From an uncultured Alphaproteobacteria bacterium (lineage in GTDB: Bacteria > Pseudomonadota > Alphaproteobacteria > Rhizobiales > Ancalomicrobiaceae), in NCBI GenBank assembly GCA_937919435.1, contig CALFRR010000055.1, positions 1-15,607 on the forward strand: DNA of 15,607 nucleotides. Direction: 5' to 3'. Of this stretch, positions 1 through 6,785 are shown one piece after another. Both the position numbers and the translations under genes were made by a program. Below the pieces are notes generated by a model that was given only the letters and a program-made list of their open reading frames with translations, ran no database searches and was not told the DNA's origin. Position 1 is the first letter of the stretch; each line of letters opens with the position of its first letter.

Positions 1-294
1 CCAGATCGTCAGCGATGCGAGCGCAGACAGCACGAACGCCGCGTAGATGGCCCAGCGCGAAGCGCGCCAGCCGTAGACCTCGGCGAGCACGTCGCCGACG
101 ATGTAGACCAGCGGGAACAGGAACACGCCGCCGTCGACGATCAGCGGTCCGGCCGCAATCAGTTTCACCGCGACGATGTTGCTGATCAGGAGGAGCCCGA
201 TGAAGGTCGCGACGATGATCGCATAGCGATGACCCAGCGCCGCGGCGCGTTCGCCCGGCGCGCCGACTTCGGGTGCAGCGGTCTCAGTCGTCAA
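1..294 (-). CDS. Queuosine precursor transporter (YhhQ/Vut1-type), N-terminal part, runs off the window
   Basis: About 98 residues are visible, entering the window at its left edge on the minus strand. After a short charged N-terminal tail there is a hydrophobic helix (IIVATFIGLLLISNIVAVKL), then LFPLVYIVGDVLAEVYGW and a second helix. The pattern of NIxAxKL, a Gly-Gly-hydrophobic stretch and GDVLAEVYG is typical of the YhhQ family, inner-membrane importers of queuine or preQ0/preQ1 for tRNA modification. The likely start is TTG at 294, because no ATG or GTG sits in frame close by. It overlaps the end of the flavoprotein fragment by 11 bases, which suggests translational coupling in the original genome. 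The N-terminal tail and the AEVYGWRASR segment look actinobacterial to me, but this is only an impression. This gene appears to belong to the left flank, not to the main block. Confidence 0.75.
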   Translation of the reverse strand, partial: MTTETAAPEVGAPGERAAALGHRYAIIVATFIGLLLISNIVAVKLIAAGPLIVDGGVFLFPLVYIVGDVLAEVYGWRASRWAIYAAFVLSALASLTIW

Positions 295-495
295 CTCGAC
301 CGACCCCGAGCGCGCCGTGGATGAGATCCATGTTGAGCTTCGCCGCCACCCGCGCTCCCCCGCCCGCGGCGATGATCAGCTGCTGCGGGCCCGGGGGCAC
401 GATGTCACCGGCAGCGTAGATGCCCCGAATCGAGGTCTCTCCACGGTCGCTCACGACCACGAGCCCCCAGTCATCGCGTTCGATCGGCTGATCGC
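284..495 (-). pseudogene. C-terminal fragment of a thioredoxin-reductase-like FAD/NAD(P)H oxidoreductase
   Basis: The last roughly 70 residues match the C-terminal end of thioredoxin-reductase-like flavoproteins. A DDWGLVVV strand is followed by TSIRGIYAAGDI, the second FAD-binding motif in which the Asp contacts FAD, and then by a PQQLIIAAGGGARVAAKLN helix. The frame stays open upstream to an ATG at 661, but the protein predicted there (Arg/Pro/Gly-rich) has no resemblance to the family. The two N-terminal domains, including the GxGxxG and CxxC regions, are missing. Family members are about 300 residues long. The homology stops near 480-495, just where a plus-strand gene tail begins, so I read this as a gene cut by a junction and not as a short protein. 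A decayed natural pseudogene is possible but less likely. Confidence 0.6.
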
Positions 496-500
496 CGAAG
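470..500. other. Left junction between two unrelated sequence contexts
   Basis: To the left, the minus strand encodes a recognisable flavoprotein C-terminus and then a transporter. To the right, the plus strand reads as the C-terminus of a different gene and the flavoprotein homology is lost. Both truncated genes lack the rest of their sequence. The boundary falls in or next to the bases cgatcggctgatcg (481-494), which could fit either side, as expected of a join through short homology. No terminal repeats, target-site duplication or integrase are visible, so an artificial join (chimeric amplification or assembly) is more likely than insertion. Confidence 0.5.
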
Positions 501-613
501 CCCGGGCCCGGCCGAACCCGCCGGTGCTGCCGGCGGAAGGGGCCGACTTCCATGCCCGGCAGGCGGCCCGTGCCGCGGGGCGGGAGATCGGCGAGGCCGG
601 AGCCACGCCCTGA
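480..613 (+). CDS. C-terminal fragment of an unidentified plus-strand protein
   Basis: The last 44 codons read FDRLIAEARARPNPP, then VLPAEGADFHARQAARAAG and REIGEAGATP, ending in TGA at 611-613. Third positions are nearly all G or C, as in the neighbouring genes of the main block, and the composition (amphipathic Ala/Arg/Glu helix) looks like true protein. The frame stays open further left to an ATG at 317, but there it runs antisense to the flavoprotein and is probably not coding. I do not recognise the family. The 5' part of the gene seems to have been lost at the left junction. It converges on the L,D-transpeptidase gene, with the hairpin at 647-668 between them. That this stretch is coding is an inference from composition and from the abrupt end of homology on the other strand. 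Confidence 0.4.
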
Positions 614-646
614 GAGACTTCTGATACTGGGCTCATGAACGACGAC

Positions 647-668
647 GGCCGGCGCTCGCACGCCGGCC
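647..668. terminator. GC-rich hairpin between convergent genes
   Basis: An 8-bp perfect inverted repeat, ggccggcg and cgccggcc, surrounds a six-base loop (ctcgca). It lies 33 bases after the stop of the plus-strand fragment and 26 bases after the stop of the minus-strand L,D-transpeptidase, where a bidirectional terminator would be expected. Neither side has a clear T run, so its efficiency is uncertain. Confidence 0.45.
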
Positions 669-694
669 GCTCGCCTTCGTCTCGCCGACGGTCG

Positions 695-1231
695 TCAGCG
701 CTGGACCACCACCGGCGTGCCGATGCGGACCCGATCATAGAGATCGACGACGTGTTCGTTGAACATGCGGATGCAGCCGTAGGAGGCGCGGGTGCCGATC
801 GACGAACGCCGGTTGGTGCCGTGGATGGCGTATTCGGTGCCCGACAGCAGCATGGCGCGCGGTCCGAGCGGATTGGCCGGCCCCGGCGGCACCAGATCCG
901 GCAGGCTCGGCTTGTCGCGCTTCACCTCGGCCGGCGGACCCCAGATCGGATCGACCTCCATCCGGCCGATGGTGGTGGCGCCCGCCCATTCCTTGCCCGG
1001 CATGCCGACGGCGATCGGATAGCGGATCGCCCGACCGTCGCCCAGAACGTAGTAGAGGCGGCGCTCGGAGGTGCGCACGACGATCGTCCCGGCGGCGACC
1101 GGTTCGGCGAAGGCGACGACCTCACGGTCGAGAACCTGGGTCGAGCCCTTCGCGTCGGCCGGTCCGGCGGCAGCGACGGCCACGGCGATGCTGCCCGCGA
1201 AGATCGCGGCCTTCATTCCCATCGATGCCAT
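695..1231 (-). CDS. Periplasmic L,D-transpeptidase (YkuD domain)
   Basis: This 178-residue protein has a Sec-type signal peptide (about residues 1-27, predicted cut after ADA), then a single YkuD catalytic domain. The active-site signature HGTNRRSSIGTRASYGC places the proposed catalytic His at about 137 and the nucleophile Cys at about 153, followed by IRM. YkuD enzymes form 3-3 cross-links in peptidoglycan or attach proteins to it in the periplasm. Which of these this one does cannot be told from sequence. There is no LysM or other wall-binding domain, so it is a minimal member of the family. Small paralogues of this kind are numerous in Hyphomicrobiales. The start at 1231 is supported by a GAGGAGA Shine-Dalgarno sequence eight bases upstream; in-frame ATGs also occur at codons 4 and 6. 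It has its own leader (see 1236-1283), lies downstream of acs on the same strand, and is separated from acs by a terminator. Confidence 0.9.
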   Translation of the reverse strand: MASMGMKAAIFAGSIAVAVAAAGPADAKGSTQVLDREVVAFAEPVAAGTIVVRTSERRLYYVLGDGRAIRYPIAVGMPGKEWAGATTIGRMEVDPIWGPPAEVKRDKPSLPDLVPPGPANPLGPRAMLLSGTEYAIHGTNRRSSIGTRASYGCIRMFNEHVVDLYDRVRIGTPVVVQR

Positions 1232-1235
1232 AGAA

Positions 1236-1283
1236 CATCTCTCCTCGTCGTCGAGAGACGAATGCGTCCCGTGAGGAGAGATG
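1236..1283 (-). promoter_or_regulatory. Leader inverted repeat overlapping the L,D-transpeptidase ribosome-binding site
   Basis: The arms catctctcctc (1236-1246) and gaggagagatg (1273-1283) are a perfect 11-bp inverted repeat with a 26-base spacer. In the minus-strand mRNA the proximal arm contains the GAGGAGA Shine-Dalgarno sequence of the transpeptidase gene, so folding would hide the ribosome-binding site. The distal arm reads CTCTCCTC, itself like an anti-Shine-Dalgarno sequence. The repeat is seen directly; the regulatory role is inferred. Confidence 0.45.
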
Positions 1284-1294
1284 ATCCGATAAAC

Positions 1295-1326
1295 TTCTCG
1301 AGAAATCGCAAGGATACGTGGTATCC
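1295..1326. promoter_or_regulatory. Two small palindromes upstream of the L,D-transpeptidase (operator candidates)
   Basis: The 10-bp palindrome ttctcgagaa (1295-1304) is followed by ggatac, three bases, gtatcc (1312-1326). They lie 64-95 bases before the transpeptidase start, in the least GC-rich part of the gap between that gene and acs. This is where a promoter and operator for the gene would sit. I could not settle on a convincing -35/-10 pair. Confidence 0.25.
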
Positions 1327-1396
1327 GAAGCGTTCTCGGGTTTGGTTCGCGAAGTCTGAACTTCGACGGACCGCGGAAGGCGGCGGCGGAGACGAA

Positions 1397-1422
1397 GAGG
1401 CCCCGGATCGCTCCGGGGCCTC
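1397..1422 (-). terminator. Rho-independent-like terminator of acs
   Basis: A perfect 11-bp stem (gaggccccgga and tccggggcctc) closes a four-base loop 26 bases after the acs stop codon. On the minus strand it is followed by TTCGTCTCC, only a weak T run. Position and stem strength support a terminator for acs that also isolates the L,D-transpeptidase gene. Confidence 0.75.
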
Positions 1423-1448
1423 GATTCTCGTGGCGGTGCAGTGATCGC

Positions 1449-3389
<1,941 letters not shown>

Positions 3390-3433
3390 GGACTGCCTCC
3401 CCTGAAATCGGATGGATGGCGACGGGTGGCCCC

Positions 3434-3460
3434 CGCCCCCTCGTCTCCTCCCGGGGGGCG
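3434..3460 (-). other. Hairpin in the predicted acs leader
   Basis: The arms cgccccc (3434-3440) and gggggcg (3454-3460) pair around a 13-base loop. In the minus-strand transcript the loop carries GGGAGGAG, which looks like a ribosome-binding site but has no start codon at a suitable distance. The real start lies about 45 bases further on with its own Shine-Dalgarno sequence. The structure may be chance in such GC-rich DNA. Confidence 0.25.
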
Positions 3461-3484
3461 ACGGCACCGGTCGCTCGTCGGGGC

Positions 3485-3514
3485 GCATTATGCGACATCC
3501 GGTCTCAGCGTCCA
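3485..3514 (-). promoter_or_regulatory. Candidate promoter of acs
   Basis: On the minus strand, TGGACG (3514 down to 3509) and TAATGC (3490 down to 3485) are spaced by 18 bases, an acceptable housekeeping-sigma arrangement with a good -10 and a weak -35. Transcription would begin near 3478, giving a leader of about 90 nt. A weak -35 fits a promoter that depends on an activator. Confidence 0.4.
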
Positions 3515-3521
3515 CACGTAG

Positions 3522-3541
3522 CCCGACAGACTTTGGTCGGG
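3522..3541. promoter_or_regulatory. Inverted repeat upstream of the acs -35 (activator site candidate)
   Basis: The repeat is cccgac, eight bases, gtcggg, centred about 53 bases before the predicted acs start point, a typical place for an activator. The spacer contains agacttt. The 8-mer AAAGTCTG occurs on the minus strand at 3527-3534 and again on the plus strand at 3586-3593. In some other Proteobacteria acs is controlled by a LuxR-type response regulator (CrbR/ErdR). A link to that system here is only a guess. Confidence 0.35.
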
Positions 3542-3694
3542 ACCCGTGGCGAAAAATGCTTGTGGGACATCGGGTTGCCGAGACGAAAGTCTGATGGGAC
3601 GGGTCTCGGGGCGCGGGCCGGGAGATCGCGTCGGCCTCCGCCCCGGGGGTGCCGCGGCCGGTGTGGACCGGGTGCCGGGTTAACGGAAATTCAT

Positions 3695-3723
3695 TTGTCG
3701 TCCTAAGGGGGCTCGGCTAGGGT
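3695..3723 (+). promoter_or_regulatory. Candidate promoter of the efflux operon
   Basis: TTGTCG (3695-3700) and TAGGGT (3718-3723) are separated by exactly 17 bases. They lie in a short stretch less GC-rich than its surroundings (ttaacggaaattcatttg just before). The predicted start near 3730 leaves a leader of about 95 nt before the first gene. The rest of the 436-base gap between acs and this operon shows no gene that I can support. Confidence 0.45.
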
Positions 3724-3825
3724 CGCGCACGCCGTCGACGGGGTCGGTGTGGCTCGGACGACGTCCGCCGCGCCGGCCCACGGTCGGCGCATCGGGCCGC
3801 CGTCGGCCCTGCCGCCTTCAACCCG

Positions 3826-5328
3826 GTGACGCCCGCGATGAGACGAGTTCCGCCGCCTCCGATCGATCGCCCGGCGGTCGGCACGGCCGAGGCGGGATCG
3901 TGGCGGGTCGCCGTCGCGCTGGTGCTGGCGGCGTCGCTCGCCGCCTGCGGGGCGCTGCCGAGTGCCCCCGACGTCGCCGCCGAACTGCCGGCGCAATGGC
4001 GGGAAGGGGCGACGACCACCGTCTCGATCTCGCCGGCATGGGTCGCGGCCTTCGGGTCGGTCGAGCTCGGCCGGCTGGTCGAACTCGCCGAAGCCGACAA
4101 TCTCGACATCGCCGCCGCCGCCGCGCGGATCGTGCAGGCCGAAGCGACGCTGGCCGGTGCCGCCGCGGATCTCGGGCCGACCGTCTCGGGATCGGCCGAT
4201 TCCAGCCGCCGGCTGACGCCGGGCACCGCATCGCGGTCGAGCCCGCCGTTCCACGGCACGGTGTCGAACAGCTTCGGCCTGTCCGCCGACGTCTCGTGGC
4301 GGCTCGATCTGAACGGGAGGCTCCGGGCGCTCGCCGACGCGCAGAGGGCGACGCTGGAGGCGAGCCGCTTCGATCGCGAGGCGGTGCGGCTCAGCACCGT
4401 CACCACGCTGGTCGACGCCTATCTGTCGCTCGCCGCGGCGGAGGATCAGCTGCGGATCGCCCGCGAGAACGCCGAGATCGCCGAACGCACCTTGGGGGTG
4501 ATCCGCCGGCGGTTGGAGGTCGGCACGGCCACCGCGCTCGATCTCGCCCAGCAGGAGAGCGTGGTGGCGACCCAGCGCGCCGCGATCCCCGATCTCGAGA
4601 TCACCCGCCGCCGCCAGAAGATCGCCATCGCGGTGCTGACCGGCCGGGCGCCGGAGGCGCTCACCGTCACCGGCACCGGGCTCGGCCGGTTGAAGCTGCC
4701 GAAGGTGTCGGCGGGGTTGCCGTCGCGGCTGCTCGTCCGCCGGCCGGACATCGCCGAGGCCGAGGCGCGGCTCTCGGCCCAGGCGGCGAACGTCGAGGCG
4801 GCGCGCGCGGCGTTCCTGCCGGACGTGTCGCTGACCGGCTCGGGCGGGCTGTCCAGCGCCTTCCTGAAGAACCTGCTGCGGCCGGAGGCGCTGCTCGCGT
4901 CGATCTCCGGATCGGTCACCGAGACGATCTTCGACGGCGGCGCGAAACAGGCGGATCTCGACACCGCCCGGGCCCGCCATGCCGAACTCGCCGCCTCCTA
5001 TCGCAAGACGGTGCATTCCGCCCTCGCCGACGTCGAGAACGCGCTGGTCGAGATCGAGCAGACCCGGCGCCACGAAGTGTTGCAGACCGCGGTGGTGACG
5101 GCGGCGCGCAAGGCGCAGCGGCTGACCGAGGAACGCCTCGCCGAGGGCACCATCGCGGTGACCACCGTGCTCGATGCCGAGCGTACCCTGTTCCAGGCCG
5201 AACAGACGCTGGTCGGCGTCCGCCTGTCGCGGTTCCAGGCCGTCGTGTCGCTGGCGGCGGCGCTCGGCGGCGGCTGGGAACGCGGGACGGAGGCACCGGC
5301 ACCCCCCCTGCCGAAAGCCGATCCATGA
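3826..5328 (+). CDS. NodT/TolC-family outer-membrane lipoprotein of an RND efflux pump
   Basis: This protein of up to 500 residues is the outer-membrane channel of the pump encoded by the next three genes. A lipoprotein signal peptide ends in the lipobox SLAAC, so Cys41 (Cys37 if translation starts at the ATG at 3838) would be lipidated. Two outer-membrane-efflux repeats follow. The first includes WRLDLNGRLRALADAQRATL and LVDAYLSLAAAEDQL; the second includes LLVRRPDIAEAEARLSAQAA, FLPDVSLTGSGG and ETIFDGGAKQADLDTARARH. All are typical of the NodT subgroup, which is usually about 480 residues long. The start is uncertain: GTG at 3826 and ATG at 3838 both lack a good Shine-Dalgarno sequence, and the N-terminal region before the hydrophobic core is unusually long (about 26 residues). 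The stop overlaps the next start by ATGA. Having the channel gene first is less common than having it last, as in muxABC-opmB. Confidence 0.92.
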   Translation: MTPAMRRVPPPPIDRPAVGTAEAGSWRVAVALVLAASLAACGALPSAPDVAAELPAQWREGATTTVSISPAWVAAFGSVELGRLVELAEADNLDIAAAAARIVQAEATLAGAAADLGPTVSGSADSSRRLTPGTASRSSPPFHGTVSNSFGLSADVSWRLDLNGRLRALADAQRATLEASRFDREAVRLSTVTTLVDAYLSLAAAEDQLRIARENAEIAERTLGVIRRRLEVGTATALDLAQQESVVATQRAAIPDLEITRRRQKIAIAVLTGRAPEALTVTGTGLGRLKLPKVSAGLPSRLLVRRPDIAEAEARLSAQAANVEAARAAFLPDVSLTGSGGLSSAFLKNLLRPEALLASISGSVTETIFDGGAKQADLDTARARHAELAASYRKTVHSALADVENALVEIEQTRRHEVLQTAVVTAARKAQRLTEERLAEGTIAVTTVLDAERTLFQAEQTLVGVRLSRFQAVVSLAAALGGGWERGTEAPAPPLPKADP

Positions 5329-6785
5329 GCAAGACCAGAACCTTCTTCGTCCTCCTGGCGGTCGTGGCCGCGGGCGGCGCCGCGGCAGTCCATTGGCGCG
5401 ACCGACTGCCGGCGCCGATCGCCGCGCTGATTCCGTCGGCCTCGGTCAAGGCCCCGACGACCGCCGAGGCGCCGCCGCCCGGTGGACCCGGCGGTCCCGG
5501 CGGCCCCGGCGGGGGCGGTCGTCGCGGCGGTCCGATGGACGGGCCGACCCCGGTGCTCACCGCCCGGGTCGAACGGCGCGACGTCGACGTGGTGTTCGAC
5601 GGGATCGGCACGGTGCAGGCGTCGGCGACGGTGACGGTCCGCTCGCAGGTGCAGGGCATCCTGCGCGAGATCGCCTTCACCGACGGTCAGGAGGTCGCCA
5701 AGGGCGACGTCCTCGCGCGGATCGATCCGTCGAGCTACAGGGCGACCTACGATCAGGTGGTGGCGAAGCGGGAGCAGGACGAAGCGGAGCTGCGCAACGC
5801 CCGCGCCGATCTCGAACGCTACACCCGGCTCGCCCTGTCGGAATCCGGGTCGCGCCAGCAGGCCGACACCCAGCGGGCGACGGTGGCCAAGCTCGAGGCG
5901 CAGCTGAAGATCGACCAGGGGCAGATCGACGCCGCCAGGGTCGATCTCGACAACACCACGATCGTCGCGCCGATCTCGGGCCGTACCGGCATCCGCTCGG
6001 TCGATCCCGGCAATCTGGTGCGAACCACCGACACCGGCGGAATCGTCACCATCGCCCGGCTGAAGCCGATCAACGTCGTCTTCACCCTGCCGCAGCAGCA
6101 ACTCGCCCAGGTGCTGGCGGCGCAGCGGCGCGGGAGCGTGCCGGTCGAGGTGCTGGGGGCCGACCGGCGGACGGTGGTCGACAGCGGCACCGTCGAGGTG
6201 GTCGACAATCAGGTCGATTCGACCACCGGCACGGTGAAGATCCGGGCGAGCCTGCCCAACCTGACGTCGTTGCTCTGGCCCGGCCAGTTCGCCGACGTCC
6301 GGATCCGCGTCGACACCACCCGCGATGCGCTGGTGGTGCCGACCTCCGCCGTCCAGCGCGGCGCCGACGGGGCCTTCGTCTATGTCCTCGGCGCCGAAGA
6401 CAAGGTGATGCGGCGGCCGGTCGAGATCGCGCGTCAGGACGAGATCCGGGCGGTCGTCGCCTCCGGTCTCGACGGCAGCGAAACGGTGGTGACCACCGGC
6501 TTCTCGCGGCTGACCGACGGCACCCGGGTCAAGCCGACGGATTCCTCGGGCGGTGCGCTCCAGGGGGCGGCGAGCGCGGCCCCGACGCCGAAACCGGCCA
6601 CGGTCGCACCGGGCGTTCCCGGTCCCGGCGGCGACGCGGCGGCCGGTCGGCGGCCGCGGGGCGAGGGCGGCGGACGGCGTCCGGGCGGTGAAGGGTCGGC
6701 TGCCGTTTCCGGCGGGGCGAGCGGGGGGAGCGACGGGCCGGCGAAGTCGAGCGATCGACCGGCGGCGACCGGACCGCGCCCATGA
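5325..6785 (+). CDS. mdtA: MdtA-like RND periplasmic membrane-fusion protein with long Gly/Arg-rich tail
   Basis: This 486-residue adaptor joins the inner-membrane pump to the outer-membrane channel. An N-terminal membrane anchor or signal (about residues 7-22) is followed by a Pro/Gly-rich linker (49-72). The conserved core then runs through the lipoyl half-motif (VRSQVQGILREIAFTDGQEV), a coiled-coil hairpin (YDQVVAKREQDEAELRNARA onward), the second lipoyl half (TIVAPISGRTGIRSVDPGN), the beta-barrel and the membrane-proximal domain (VVPTSAVQRGADGAFVYVL). The segments APISGRTGIRSVDPGNLV and VVDNQVDSTTGTVKI resemble E. coli MdtA closely. Oddly, the last 80 residues (407-486) form a low-complexity Gly/Pro/Arg/Ser tail that other members mostly lack, which makes the protein longer than the roughly 400 residues usual for the family. 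It overlaps both neighbours by ATGA, so its synthesis is probably coupled to theirs. Confidence 0.93.
   Translation: MSKTRTFFVLLAVVAAGGAAAVHWRDRLPAPIAALIPSASVKAPTTAEAPPPGGPGGPGGPGGGGRRGGPMDGPTPVLTARVERRDVDVVFDGIGTVQASATVTVRSQVQGILREIAFTDGQEVAKGDVLARIDPSSYRATYDQVVAKREQDEAELRNARADLERYTRLALSESGSRQQADTQRATVAKLEAQLKIDQGQIDAARVDLDNTTIVAPISGRTGIRSVDPGNLVRTTDTGGIVTIARLKPINVVFTLPQQQLAQVLAAQRRGSVPVEVLGADRRTVVDSGTVEVVDNQVDSTTGTVKIRASLPNLTSLLWPGQFADVRIRVDTTRDALVVPTSAVQRGADGAFVYVLGAEDKVMRRPVEIARQDEIRAVVASGLDGSETVVTTGFSRLTDGTRVKPTDSSGGALQGAASAAPTPKPATVAPGVPGPGGDAAAGRRPRGEGGGRRPGGEGSAAVSGGASGGSDGPAKSSDRPAATGPRP
5481..5516 (+). repeat. Imperfect 9-bp tandem repeat encoding Gly-Gly-Pro
   Basis: Four copies of a 9-base unit (ggtggaccc, ggcggtccc, ggcggcccc, ggcgggggc) encode Gly-Gly-Pro repeats in the linker between the membrane anchor and the fusion-protein core. 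Such repeats can change length by slippage, which here would lengthen or shorten the linker without shifting the frame. Confidence 0.6.

Noticed and set aside
284..661. A complete 125-residue protein starting at the ATG at 661
   Set aside because: Only the last 70 residues have a family resemblance. The first part is random-looking and runs over the tail of a plus-strand gene and a hairpin.
635..1444. Plus-strand frame of 269 codons opposite the L,D-transpeptidase
   Set aside because: There are no recognisable motifs, and the composition is that of an antisense shadow. The minus strand has a signal peptide, active-site motif and ribosome-binding site.
3390..3515. Upstream start of acs at 3515
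   Set aside because: The added 42 residues are Pro/Arg/Gly-rich and unlike Acs. The start at 3389 has a GGGAGG sequence at the right distance and gives the usual protein length.
3747..5324. Plus-strand frame running open from 3747 into the membrane-fusion gene, suggesting a 1012-residue protein
   Set aside because: Before 5325 it is Arg-rich and overlaps the outer-membrane lipoprotein in another frame. The fusion protein starts naturally at the ATGA overlap at 5325.
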